Assembly (NCBI GenBank): GCA_017473955.1
Contig: JAFUIK010000035.1
Location: forward strand, 1-32,528
DNA: 32,528 bases
Source: Ruminococcus sp.
Lineage (GTDB): Bacteria > Bacillota > Clostridia > Oscillospirales > Acutalibacteraceae
Direction of reading: 5' to 3'
Position 1 is the first letter of the stretch. Each line of letters begins with the position of its first letter. Below the pieces are notes generated by a model. That model was not told the DNA's origin. It did not search any database and worked only from the letters and a program-made list of their open reading frames with translations. Position numbers and translations under genes: made by a program. This document shows positions 9,025 to 17,075 of this stretch, piece after piece.

Positions 9025-9483
9025 TTACTCCACCTTATTATCCGATACCGTTACCAGCAAATTCTGGGTTGTAAAGAATAAAATAAGAATATACAGCAAA
9101 AGTGCTACTACTGCACCCATAGCAATTGTTGCACCAATACCGAAAGTGATAAGTGACGCACAAATTATACAACAAGCAAAGCTTAAAAAATTCTTAACAT
9201 AGCCTTTACTTAATACACAAAAGAAAAAGCAGACTACAGGAAAAATGACGAAAACACCAAAAAGGAAAGCAAGCTTAACCTCCTGAGCAGTTTCATAGCC
9301 CGATGGTCTTACCATAAGTTCAAAGGCGGTGAGTTGTTTAACATTGCCACTACTATCAACAATCCAGGTGAACGGAAATGTCGTAAGCACCACCTGTATA
9401 AAATATAAAACTGCAAGCGTAATACGCAGGCGTTTAGCTTTTTTCGATTCTTTGATTTTACTTTTTTCTCTATTATAAGACAT
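9025..9483 (-). CDS. Small integral membrane protein, function unknown
   Basis: 152-aa protein with a basic cytosolic N-terminus (about 20 residues rich in K/R/E) and four hydrophobic segments at about 21-40, 67-90, 95-115 and 118-138. No catalytic motif is visible and I do not recognise a family. The ATG at 9483 is favoured over the GTG at 9495 because GTGAGG ends six bases before it. The gene is divergent from the GH13-DUF1653 gene and ends at its own terminator. Expression alone or with an unseen partner cannot be told. Confidence 0.7.
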   Translation of the reverse strand: MSYNREKSKIKESKKAKRLRITLAVLYFIQVVLTTFPFTWIVDSSGNVKQLTAFELMVRPSGYETAQEVKLAFLFGVFVIFPVVCFFFCVLSKGYVKNFLSFACCIICASLITFGIGATIAMGAVVALLLYILILFFTTQNLLVTVSDNKVE

Positions 9484-9550
9484 AAAAAACCTCACAAAAT
9501 TTTATAAGAGTATATTACCACAACTAAATTGTATTTTCAATAGTTTTGGA

Positions 9551-9580
9551 TTGACCAATTATCTGTTATTATGGTATAAT
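9551..9580 (+). promoter_or_regulatory. Strong promoter for the GH13-DUF1653 gene
   Basis: TTGACC (9551-9556) and TATAAT (9575-9580) are 18 bases apart and end 23 bases before the ATG at 9604, leaving a very short leader with GGAAGGTG (9590-9597) as ribosome site. Confidence 0.85.
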
Positions 9581-9603
9581 CCCCACATTGGAAGGTGATA
9601 AAT

Positions 9604-11244
9604 ATGAATTGGTTAAACGATACTGTGTTCTACAATATCTATCCATTAGGATTTTGCGGAGCACCTAAACAAAATGACGGACAGCTTACCTATCGTCTTG
9701 ATAAAATTTATGACTGGATACCTCACTTCAAGGCTTTGGGAGTAAATGCGATTGTGTTCAATCCTGTATTTGAGAGCAGTCGCCACGGTTACGATACGAT
9801 TGATTATTACAAAATCGACTGCAGACTCGGTGACAATGAATCATTCAAAAAGATTTGTGACGCTCTTCATCAAAACGGAATAAGAGTACTGCTCGACGGT
9901 GTTTTCAACCATGTTGGAAGAGATTTCTTTGCATTCAAGGATATTCAGCAAAACGGTATGAGTTCAATTTATTGCAACTGGTTTCATAACATTCGTTTTG
10001 ACCAAAGAAGCCCTAAGGGCGACAACTTCTCGTATGAGGGCTGGGCAGGACACTACGACCTGGTAAAGCTTAATTTGCAAAACGATGTTGTTACCTCACA
10101 CCTGCTTGATGCTGTAAAATTTTGGATTGATGAATTTCAAATTGATGGCTTAAGACTTGACGCGGCTGATTGTGTTGACCTTGAGTTTTTCAAAAAATTA
10201 CGTTCCACCTGTAAGAACAAAAAGTCTGACTTTTGGCTTTATGGCGAGATTACAAGCGGTGAATACACGCGTTGGGCAAATGACACAACACTCGACTCGG
10301 TTACAAATTACGAAGCTTACAAGGCTCTTTACTCCTGCCACAATGACCGCAACTACTTTGAGTTTGCTCATTCTATGGAGAGAGAATTTGGCAACTACGG
10401 AATTTACAAGCATCTTTATCTTTACAACTTTGTTGATAATCATGATGTTAACAGAATTGCAAGCAGTCTAAATGACAAAAGCCTGCTCAAAAACGTTCAC
10501 ACACTTATGTTCACTATGCCCGGTGCACCATCTATTTACTATGGTAGCGAATTCGGTATTGAGGGCAAACGCACTCCGCGTTGCGACTATGATTTACGTC
10601 CTTGCATCAATTTAGGCGAAATTCCTAATCCTAACTACGGGCTGTTAGAGCATATTAAAAAGCTGTCAAAAATCAGACACACCTTGTCAGCTCTTAAAAA
10701 CGGCTCTTATAAAAACGAAAACATCCAGCTTGAGCACCTGTGCTATTCAATGAAAAATGGTGAGCAAAGTGTCTTCGTTCTTCTTAACCAAAGTAATGAA
10801 ACCAGAAATATTGGTTTTAACTCAGAATACAACGGCATTTTAACCGATGTATTAAATGGTAACACTCAGTACCACTGTAACGGATATATGGCTATAGATG
10901 TACCAGCGAAAAGTTCTATGATTTTGGTTTCAAATGACGGAAGTTTAAATATTGACTTTAACGAAGGAATCAATTGCGAGGTCATTTCTGCTCCTGTTAA
11001 TACTGCTAAGAATATTCCTGATGAGTTAGCTCCTCAGGAAGTAACACTCGGCAGATACAGACATTTCAAAGGCAACGAATACGAGGTTTTAGGCTTTGCT
11101 AAAGACAGCGAAACTGAGCAGAAAATGGTTATTTATCAAGCTATGTACGGTGAGCAAGAGCTCTGGGTTAGACCATACGATATGTTCAAGGAAATAATTG
11201 AGCGTGACGGTAAAAAAATCAGAAGATTTGAAAAATTAAGTTAA
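9604..11244 (+). CDS. Intracellular GH13 α-glucan hydrolase fused to DUF1653
   Basis: 546-aa two-part protein. Residues 1-440 are a GH13 (α-amylase family) barrel plus β-domain: the GH13 conserved regions appear as DGVFNH (98-103), DGLRLDAAD with nucleophile D186, LYGEI with acid/base E215, and FVDNHD with D281. Residues about 482-543 match DUF1653 (LGRYRHFKGNEYEV...ELWVRPYDMF...RRFEKL). There is no signal peptide, so it should act on imported or stored maltodextrins in the cytosol. The NIYPLGFCGAP start and short B domain resemble clostridial maltodextrinase-type GH13 proteins; exact specificity (maltogenic, pullulan- or cyclodextrin-degrading) is open. ATG at 9604 is chosen for its ribosome site. 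The gene stands alone between a promoter and a terminator. Confidence 0.92.
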   Translation: MNWLNDTVFYNIYPLGFCGAPKQNDGQLTYRLDKIYDWIPHFKALGVNAIVFNPVFESSRHGYDTIDYYKIDCRLGDNESFKKICDALHQNGIRVLLDGVFNHVGRDFFAFKDIQQNGMSSIYCNWFHNIRFDQRSPKGDNFSYEGWAGHYDLVKLNLQNDVVTSHLLDAVKFWIDEFQIDGLRLDAADCVDLEFFKKLRSTCKNKKSDFWLYGEITSGEYTRWANDTTLDSVTNYEAYKALYSCHNDRNYFEFAHSMEREFGNYGIYKHLYLYNFVDNHDVNRIASSLNDKSLLKNVHTLMFTMPGAPSIYYGSEFGIEGKRTPRCDYDLRPCINLGEIPNPNYGLLEHIKKLSKIRHTLSALKNGSYKNENIQLEHLCYSMKNGEQSVFVLLNQSNETRNIGFNSEYNGILTDVLNGNTQYHCNGYMAIDVPAKSSMILVSNDGSLNIDFNEGINCEVISAPVNTAKNIPDELAPQEVTLGRYRHFKGNEYEVLGFAKDSETEQKMVIYQAMYGEQELWVRPYDMFKEIIERDGKKIRRFEKLS

Positions 11245-11266
11245 TACAGCTCCACAATACAGCAAA

Positions 11267-11300
11267 GGCATCGCAAATCGCGATGCCTTCTTTTATATTT
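11267..11300 (+). terminator. Intrinsic terminator after GH13-DUF1653 gene
   Basis: Perfect 8-bp stem GGCATCGC/GCGATGCC with loop AAATC (11267-11287), then TTCTTTTATATTT. The T tract runs into the 3' end of the convergent niaR gene. Confidence 0.88.
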
Positions 11301-11805
11301 CTGGGGCAATATAACCTTTATTATTTAACACTTCAAAAATATTTTGGAGTGTTTCTTCGCTTTCGGCTCTGACAGTATGGTAATGATAACCGCCTGTAAT
11401 GTTCATAAGCTCTGATGATTTTCCGCTACGCACACCCTCTATAAATTGCTTAACGTGTAGCGGCGAGAAGATATTGAGCTGAGCCTGCACCCTGCCGTAA
11501 ACCTTGTGCCATACAAATACATCAACAACAGTTCCGCCTAAGCCGACAATTGTCATAAGCTCGTCTTCGGTTTCATCTGTGGTGTGCTTAACTTTAAACA
11601 CACGCTCACAAAGTGGCGACTTCTGCATAACGTAGCCGTAATGAGTAGATAGTATATCAAACCCCGACGCTTTAATGACTGCTATGTCAGAAACGATAAT
11701 TTGTCGTGACACCGAAAATCGTTCAGCTAAAGCGGTTCCCGAAATCGGCTCTTTTTCTGACAAAAGCAGATTTATTATTTCTTGTCTTCTTAATGACGCT
11801 TTCAT
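11293..11805 (-). CDS. niaR: NiaR-type niacin-responsive transcriptional repressor
   Basis: 170-aa regulator: an N-terminal winged helix-turn-helix (about 5-58: RRQEIINLLLSEKEPISGTALAERFSVSRQIIVSDI) and a C-terminal 3H domain with its conserved histidines (H74 in VKHTTDE, H100 in VWHKVYG, and H141/H143 in GGYHYHTV). NiaR (YrxA) represses NAD synthesis and niacin uptake genes when nicotinic acid binds at the 3H metal site. The ATG at 11805 is preferred because AGAGGTG lies just upstream; a GTG two codons earlier is the alternative. It is the last gene of nadA-nadB-nadC-niaR, nine bases after the nadC stop, so it probably feeds back on its own operon. Confidence 0.93.
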   Translation of the reverse strand: MKASLRRQEIINLLLSEKEPISGTALAERFSVSRQIIVSDIAVIKASGFDILSTHYGYVMQKSPLCERVFKVKHTTDETEDELMTIVGLGGTVVDVFVWHKVYGRVQAQLNIFSPLHVKQFIEGVRSGKSSELMNITGGYHYHTVRAESEETLQNIFEVLNNKGYIAPEI

Positions 11806-11814
11806 AAGCACCTC

Positions 11815-12666
11815 TTAAACAGCGTGAAGATTCTTGAGTGATAAATCAAGGATTGGTGACGAATGTGTTAATGCACCGCTAGATATATAATCAACGCCAA
11901 TATCTACAAGTCTTGCGACATTTTCTTTTGTTACGTTACCGCTACATTCTGTTTCAGCCTTGCCATTACAAAGTGCGACAGCCTCTTTCATATCTTCAAC
12001 GCTCATATTATCAAGCATAATGATATCTGCACCAGCTATTAGTGCTTCTTTTAACATATCGAGATTTTCAACCTCTACTTCGATTTTTCTGACAAATGGT
12101 GCGTACTCCTTAGCCATTTTTACTGCTTGAGCTACGCTTCCTGCGGCACCGATATGGTTATCCTTGAGCAAAATGCCGTCACTCAAGTTATATCTGTGGT
12201 TATAGCCACCGCCAACCTTTACTGCATACTTTTCAAACACACGCATATTAGGTGTTGTTTTTCTTGTATCAAGAAGTTTTGTTTTTGAGCCTTGTAATAA
12301 ATCGGCAATATTACGAGTATATGTAGCGATACCGCTCATACGCTGTAAGTAGTTTAATGCTGTGCGTTCACCTGAGAGAAGAACACGAATATCACCCTTA
12401 ATTACTGCGAGTTTTTCGCCGTTTGTGACCTTATCGCCGTCTTTGCAGAAAAATTCAAATTCTGTTTTATCATCAAGTAATTCAAATACACGCTTGAATA
12501 CACCAAGACCTGCAATTATGCCGTCCTGCTTACAAATAAGTTCAACTTCTCCAAGTTTAGCCTCAGGCATAACAGAAGCGGTTGTAATATCCTCGCTTGT
12601 GATATCTTCAGATAAAGCACTTAATATCAACGCATCAGCGTTTACTTTCATTGTAATATCATTCAT
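11815..12666 (-). CDS. nadC: Nicotinate-nucleotide pyrophosphorylase (quinolinate PRTase)
   Basis: 283-aa enzyme that joins quinolinate and PRPP to nicotinate mononucleotide. Motifs: LLDTRKTTP (131-139), GGGYNHRYNLSDGILLKDNHI (152-172) with the substrate-binding H157/R158 and K168/H171, and the C-terminal EVEVEN and ISSGALTHS segments. Length is standard. The start overlaps the nadB 3' end by eight bases, and an internal GGAG within nadB serves as ribosome site. Confidence 0.97.
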   Translation of the reverse strand: MNDITMKVNADALILSALSEDITSEDITTASVMPEAKLGEVELICKQDGIIAGLGVFKRVFELLDDKTEFEFFCKDGDKVTNGEKLAVIKGDIRVLLSGERTALNYLQRMSGIATYTRNIADLLQGSKTKLLDTRKTTPNMRVFEKYAVKVGGGYNHRYNLSDGILLKDNHIGAAGSVAQAVKMAKEYAPFVRKIEVEVENLDMLKEALIAGADIIMLDNMSVEDMKEAVALCNGKAETECSGNVTKENVARLVDIGVDYISSGALTHSSPILDLSLKNLHAV

Positions 12667-13933
12667 CTTTTTCGTTCTCCTCTTCTATCGCAGATAACAC
12701 TGCTTTTTTGTATTTTTCCTGATAACCTATGTAGTCTGCTTTATTGACAACAACCTCATCGTTATCAGAAAGTTCAGTATAATTTGAAATAATATCCCTT
12801 GCGGCACGTTTCGCAAAAACCAAGCTTTCTAAAAGCGAATTACTTGCCAGTCTGTTCCTTCCATGGACTCCGTTACAGGAGGTTTCTCCTACTGCGTACA
12901 GACGTTCCATCGAGGTTTTACTATGCGAATCAACGTCAATTCCGCCCATAAAATAATGTTGTGACGGCACAACAGGGATAGGTTCTTTTGTAACGTCATA
13001 GCCCTCTTTTAAACAATGCTCATAAATATTTGGGAAATGCGTTTTTATTTCTTCTTCAGGGATTGGGGACATAGACAGCCATACGTGCTCACTACCCTCT
13101 TTTTTCATTTCATCGAAGATAGCATTAGCAACAACATCACGAGGTTGCAATTCATCAACAAAGCGTTCACCCTTTGAGTTTAAAAGAATAGCTCCCTCAC
13201 CTCTTACAGACTCGGAAATCAAGAATTCTCTTCCACTGTTTTTACAATACAGCGTTGTAGGATGAATCTGGATATAGTTAATATCTTTTAACTTAATATT
13301 GTGTTTTAAAGCTAAAGCTAAGGCATCACCCGTTAAATGGCGGTAGTTGGTTGAATGTTCAAAAAGTCCGCCGATACCCCCGGTTGCAAGCACCGTAAAG
13401 TTTGCAACAATGCTTCTGTATTCTCCGTTTTCGTCGTGACCGATTATACCGCGACATACGTTATCTTCACAAATCAAATCGACCATTGTAAAGTTTTCAA
13501 TAAGCGTTATATTTTTGCGTTTTGTGGCTTGTTCAAGCAAATGTGAGGTTATCTCCTTGCCTGTTTCGTCCTCGTGGAAAAGAATTCGCGGTCGAGAATG
13601 TGCTCCCTCGCGTGTGTAGTGAAATTTTTCACCGTTCTTTTCAAAATCCACACCAAAAGACACTAAATCAGCGATAATCTCACGCGAGGAACGAATCATA
13701 ATCTCAACAGAGTCAGGGTCATTCTCGTAATGTCCCGCTTTCATTGTATCCTCGTAAAACGAATCATAATCACGCTCATCTCGTAAAACGCAAATTCCGC
13801 CCTGTGCTAAAAACGAGTCGCTTTTGGTCGCCTTATTCTTAGTTACTATTGTTATTTTTTTATTTTTTGGTAAATTCAGAGCACAATAAAGCCCTGAAAC
13901 ACCACAGCCGACAATTATAATATCAGTTTCCAT
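12659..13933 (-). CDS. nadB: L-aspartate oxidase (short form)
   Basis: FAD enzyme that oxidises L-aspartate to iminoaspartate for NadA. From the ATG at 13933 it is 424 aa, opening with the FAD-binding METDIIIVGCGVSG (GxGxxG at 9-14), then FLAQGGICV, REGAHSRPRI, HPTTLYC and GRNRLASNSLLESLVF. Well-known NadB proteins run to 500-540 aa with a C-terminal helical domain; here the chain stops soon after the flavin domain with a Lys/Glu-rich end. This short form is intact (no frameshift seen), so it looks like a lineage variant. An upstream start at 13975 exists but would overlap nadA by 38 bases and add a non-homologous tail. Confidence 0.95.
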   Translation of the reverse strand: METDIIIVGCGVSGLYCALNLPKNKKITIVTKNKATKSDSFLAQGGICVLRDERDYDSFYEDTMKAGHYENDPDSVEIMIRSSREIIADLVSFGVDFEKNGEKFHYTREGAHSRPRILFHEDETGKEITSHLLEQATKRKNITLIENFTMVDLICEDNVCRGIIGHDENGEYRSIVANFTVLATGGIGGLFEHSTNYRHLTGDALALALKHNIKLKDINYIQIHPTTLYCKNSGREFLISESVRGEGAILLNSKGERFVDELQPRDVVANAIFDEMKKEGSEHVWLSMSPIPEEEIKTHFPNIYEHCLKEGYDVTKEPIPVVPSQHYFMGGIDVDSHSKTSMERLYAVGETSCNGVHGRNRLASNSLLESLVFAKRAARDIISNYTELSDNDEVVVNKADYIGYQEKYKKAVLSAIEEENEKDE

Positions 13934-13937
13934 AATT

Positions 13938-14837
13938 TCACTTACCAAGCTCGAGCATCCTGTTAAGAGGCACAAGTGCTTTTTCTCTTACTTCGTCACT
14001 AACGATAACTTCTTTGTCTTCTTTCAATAGCACCGATAAAATATTCTCTAAAGTGTTAAGCTTCATATCTGCACAACAAGGATTAGGTTTAGGAAAATAG
14101 AACTTTTTGTCAGGATTTTTTTTCAAAAGCTCATACAAAATACCTTTTTCTGTGCAAATAATGAATTCTTCATTTTCACTATTTGTTGCAAATTTTAAAA
14201 TATCCAAGGTGCTACCAATAAAGTCAGACAGCTCCAAAATTTCTTTTTCACACTCAGGATGAGTCAGTATCAAAGCGTTTTTATGCTTTTCTTTTTGAGC
14301 TAAAACCTGCTGAGCTTTTAGGGATGCATGTATCGGACAACAGCCGTCATTTAAGATAATATTTTTGTCAGGCAGTTGCTCTGCTACATAACTACCAAGG
14401 TTTTTATCAGGAATAAAAAAGATGTTTTTATTGTCAAGAGAATTGACTATATTAACCGCATTTGACGATGTGACACAAATATCGCTCTTGCACTTAAGCT
14501 CAGCGGTTGAGTTAATATAACAAACAACGCACAAATCATCATACTTTTCTTTTAGCTCTTCAATCTTGCCGTCCTTGACCATATGAGCCATTGGACAATC
14601 AGCGGATAAATCGGGCATTAAAACCTTTTTATCGGGATTTAAAATCTTTGCACTCTCCCCCATAAAATACACACCGCAAAAGACGATTATGTCAGCAGTT
14701 GTTTGCTTAGCGATTTTTGCAAGATAAAAAGAATCGCCTACATAATCAGCAATTTTCTGAGCTTCGTCGGGTGCATAATAATGAGCAAGAATAACAGCGT
14801 TTTTCTCCTGTTTCAGTTTCTTAATCTGACTTTCCAT
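13938..14837 (-). CDS. nadA: Quinolinate synthase A
   Basis: 299-aa [4Fe-4S] enzyme that condenses iminoaspartate with dihydroxyacetone phosphate. Cluster cysteines are likely C81 (LSADCPMA), C167 (GCCPIHA; C166 adjacent) and C254 or C255 (PNPCCADMK). The three homologous domains are recognisable by ILAHYYAPDEAQ, VVCYINSTAELK and ILTHPEC. First gene of the NAD operon; a strong promoter with an overlapping dyad lies upstream. The ribosome site is poor (AGGGG at 12 bases), and the start was chosen on homology. Confidence 0.97.
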   Translation of the reverse strand: MESQIKKLKQEKNAVILAHYYAPDEAQKIADYVGDSFYLAKIAKQTTADIIVFCGVYFMGESAKILNPDKKVLMPDLSADCPMAHMVKDGKIEELKEKYDDLCVVCYINSTAELKCKSDICVTSSNAVNIVNSLDNKNIFFIPDKNLGSYVAEQLPDKNIILNDGCCPIHASLKAQQVLAQKEKHKNALILTHPECEKEILELSDFIGSTLDILKFATNSENEEFIICTEKGILYELLKKNPDKKFYFPKPNPCCADMKLNTLENILSVLLKEDKEVIVSDEVREKALVPLNRMLELGK

Positions 14838-14872
14838 AACAAAAAACTACCCCTATTTATTAAATCGCTGTT

Positions 14873-14902
14873 ATTATACGCCTCACTCTTTACATCTGTC
14901 AA
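14873..14902 (-). promoter_or_regulatory. Promoter of the nadABC-niaR operon
   Basis: Minus strand TTGACA (14897-14902) and TATAAT (14873-14878) are 18 bases apart, both hexamers perfect. The -35 is covered by the dyad at 14888-14915. Confidence 0.88.
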
Positions 14903-14915
14903 GTTATCTGTAAAG
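14888..14915. promoter_or_regulatory. Probable NiaR operator over the nad promoter -35
   Basis: A 28-base element begins CTTTACA and ends TGTAAAG (perfect 7-bp inverted arms) with TCTG at both inner shoulders, centred on the -35 box. Position and the presence of niaR in the operon make it the expected repressor site. Match to a published NiaR motif is partial and from memory. Confidence 0.55.
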
Positions 14916-14934
14916 TTTTAGAGCTTTGCATAAA

Positions 14935-14972
14935 AAAAGAAAAAACCGCTGTAAAAAAAACAGCGGTTTTAT
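14935..14972 (-). terminator. Bidirectional-looking terminator after the LCP gene
   Basis: An 11-bp stem (14942-14952 with 14960-14970) around a run of A, with T tracts on both sides when read on either strand. It closes the LCP gene on the minus strand, whose stop is at 14978. Confidence 0.88.
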
Positions 14973-14977
14973 GATTA

Positions 14978-16117
14978 TTATGGGGTTGTGCTTGTTCCGG
15001 TTACCAAATCTTCATAAACAAAGGATGCGAGGTCGTATCTTACCTTATCCCAATCGTTAATTACGATAACCGACTGCATATCATCAGTTCTGCCGTAGCT
15101 CCAGTTACCCTCTGTCGGGATTGCAAGCTCCTTCATCTCGTAATCAAGATACGTCATACAGTTTGAAACAAGGAACGTAATATCGCTCTTCTTAAGGTTA
15201 GTAGTAACAAGAGGACCGATTTCGTTAACAATCTCAACAATGTCGGTTAAAGAAGCCTCTTCCTTAAGACTTAACATAATTGTTTCTAAAAGCTTACGCT
15301 GACGCTGTGTTCTTTCCCAGTCGTCACCGGAGAAGCTGTAGTTAGGGTTGCCACCGAGTGACTCGGCACCACGGTTACGAGCATACCAAAGAGCCTGATA
15401 ACCATCAAGGTGAGCAATCTGCGGGTCCTTAGAATAATCTATCTCTAAAAATTCGGTTTTACCAAGCTGGTTATTAACATCAATTTGAGCATTGATATAT
15501 TCCATTTCTTCTATAGAAAGCTCCATATCAACACCACCTAAGACATTGATAATCTTTCTAAATGAATCAAAGTCTACACAAGCGTATTTATCAACCTCAA
15601 TACCAAAATTAGCTTCAACCATTTTGATAGAAAGCGGTACACCGCCTAAGCTAAACGCCGAATTAAGCTTTCCGTCACCATAACCAGGGATATAAACATA
15701 GGTGTCACGCTGGAAAGAAGTCAACTTGATTTTCTTGTGCAAATTATCAAGTGACAGCAAAATCATTGTATCGCTACGGCCATAGTCGTCCTTACCATTG
15801 CCGTGAGCATCCTGACCGAAAAGCAGGATATTGAGTACGTACTCATTACCAATAAGGGAATCGGTACTTACGGCGTTTGTATCCGAACCGTCCGCTGTTG
15901 TTGGCTGGGTTTTGTCAACATCCTGATAATTCAGACTATCAAGCACCGAATAATAATAAACCATTCCTGTGCCAAACAGGAGCATTATAATCGACATAAT
16001 AAGAACAAAAACTCGTTTTGCTCTGCCTTTTTTATTCTTTTTACTGTTCTTGTTAAATACTTTGTTTACCTGGCTTGAGGAATTGATATCAACATAATCA
16101 TCGTTGTAATTTGCCAT
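14978..16117 (-). CDS. LytR-CpsA-Psr (LCP) family cell-wall polymer ligase
   Basis: 379-aa membrane-anchored protein. A cytosolic, Asn/Lys-rich N-terminus (1-34), one transmembrane segment (35-57: RVFVLIMSIIMLLFGTGMVYYY), a short Thr/Ser linker, then the extracellular LCP domain (95-375). Family marks: GRSDTMILLSL (113-123), SFQRDTYVYIPGYGDGKLN with the key Arg, and ARNRG later in the domain. LCP enzymes transfer undecaprenyl-linked glycopolymers (teichoic-type or capsular) to peptidoglycan. The ATG at 16117 is chosen because AAAGGTGG (16123-16130) lies five bases upstream; a start at 16159 would run through the leader hairpin. LicD and GT2 genes nearby fit a surface-glycopolymer role. Confidence 0.93.
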   Translation of the reverse strand: MANYNDDYVDINSSSQVNKVFNKNSKKNKKGRAKRVFVLIMSIIMLLFGTGMVYYYSVLDSLNYQDVDKTQPTTADGSDTNAVSTDSLIGNEYVLNILLFGQDAHGNGKDDYGRSDTMILLSLDNLHKKIKLTSFQRDTYVYIPGYGDGKLNSAFSLGGVPLSIKMVEANFGIEVDKYACVDFDSFRKIINVLGGVDMELSIEEMEYINAQIDVNNQLGKTEFLEIDYSKDPQIAHLDGYQALWYARNRGAESLGGNPNYSFSGDDWERTQRQRKLLETIMLSLKEEASLTDIVEIVNEIGPLVTTNLKKSDITFLVSNCMTYLDYEMKELAIPTEGNWSYGRTDDMQSVIVINDWDKVRYDLASFVYEDLVTGTSTTP

Positions 16118-16133
16118 ACAAACCACCTTTCCG

Positions 16134-16152
16134 TATGCGTTGAACACGCATA
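16134..16152 (-). promoter_or_regulatory. Leader hairpin just upstream of LCP ribosome site
   Basis: TATGCGT and ACGCATA form a perfect 7-bp stem with a 5-base loop, ending four bases before the AAAGGTGG. It could tune translation or mRNA stability; no known motif is recognised. Confidence 0.35.
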
Positions 16153-16209
16153 CTAACACATAGTAAAACAGAATTATTATACATCAATTAATGGATTTTA
16201 TTTTCTAAA

Positions 16210-16278
16210 ATAGAAAAATGCACCAAAATTCAACATTTATTCACAACTTGTTGTGAAACTATGCAAAATCCGGTGCAT
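16210..16278 (-). terminator. Nested-palindrome terminator after yfbR
   Basis: Outer arms ATGCACC/GGTGCAT (16218-16224, 16272-16278) enclose a perfect 18-base palindrome TTCACAACTTGTTGTGAA (16240-16257); both dyads share a centre near 16248. On the minus strand the outer arm is followed by TTTTCTATTTT, as expected for termination. Confidence 0.7.
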
Positions 16279-16304
16279 ATATTGTACTCATTGAATAATA
16301 AAGG

Positions 16305-16886
16305 TTAGTCCTGCTCGTCGAGTGTAAGATAAAATGACGGCAAAAATTCATTTAAGAACACATCAACATAAGGCAAATTCATATTTTCAAGTGCGGTTTC
16401 GGTAGCGATATGGGCTTTAGAGAACTCCTTGTTACCGATTTTTTCCTCCTCGATGCACTTAATAAGAGCTGAAAGCTTGTCGGCTGCCTTCAAAAACGGC
16501 ACATAATCTTTGTCTTCATCACAAATGGTAAGTAAAGGAGCAAACTCCTCACGTAAATCCTCCGGTAAATAAGACACGAGCTTTTCTTCCGCCACTCGTT
16601 CAATCTGCTTATATACTTCGCTGATTTTAGGATTAAAATACTTAATCGGAGTTGGCATATCCCCTGTTATAATTTCGGAGGCATCGTGATATATTCCCAG
16701 CATAGCTGCGTGTTCAGGGTTTAAAGCGGTTCCAAAACGCTTGTTGCTGATTACAACTAAAGCGTGTGCAATCATAGCAACATTCAGACTGTGCTCGCTG
16801 ATATTCTCTGTCTTTGTATTATTCATCAGACCCCAGCGATTTATGTATTTCATACGTGACATTATCGCAAAAAAATGGCTATTCAT
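16305..16886 (-). CDS. yfbR: HD-domain 5'-deoxynucleotidase (YfbR family)
   Basis: 193-aa metal-dependent phosphohydrolase that removes phosphate from dNMPs. It aligns along its length with E. coli YfbR: FFAIMSRMKYINRWGLM, TENISEHSLNVAMIAHAL (metal His32), YHDASEIITGDMPTPIKYFNP (H67, D68), and DKLSALIKC near the C-terminus (metal Asp). An ATG at 16886 follows a GGAGGAGT site. The gene faces away from the M20 operon; the 190-base gap holds AT-rich sequence with several TATA-like boxes. Function assigned by family; in vivo role in nucleotide pool control. Confidence 0.95.
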   Translation of the reverse strand: MNSHFFAIMSRMKYINRWGLMNNTKTENISEHSLNVAMIAHALVVISNKRFGTALNPEHAAMLGIYHDASEIITGDMPTPIKYFNPKISEVYKQIERVAEEKLVSYLPEDLREEFAPLLTICDEDKDYVPFLKAADKLSALIKCIEEEKIGNKEFSKAHIATETALENMNLPYVDVFLNEFLPSFYLTLDEQD

Positions 16887-17060
16887 CGGTTACTCCTCCA
16901 AAATTTAAGAAAATTACATATAAATGTAAAATATATAGTGCATTTTTAAAACTTTTGTGTTATACTATACTAGTTATATTATACACAAAATAATATGACT
17001 TTTAAAGACCTAATTTTAAAACAACAAGAATTACTTTTTATATTTGAAATTTATCAGATT
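16887..17060. other. AT-rich divergent intergenic region
   Basis: This gap between divergent yfbR and the M20 peptidase gene is about 80% A+T. TATACTATACT and TATATTATAC boxes near 16961-16986 could serve promoters in both directions, but I could not settle one -35/-10 pair. Confidence 0.4.
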
Positions 17061-17075
17061 TTGCGGAGGTACAAC

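Noticed and set aside
8747-9202. Plus-strand open frame of 151 codons
   Set aside because: It runs antisense across two minus-strand genes with a signal peptide and membrane helices, lacks a ribosome site, and its product has no recognisable domain.
16995-17075. Upstream extension of the M20 peptidase from an ATG at 16995
   Set aside because: The GGAGG and ATG at 17076 fit homologue starts; the extra 27 residues are AT-driven.
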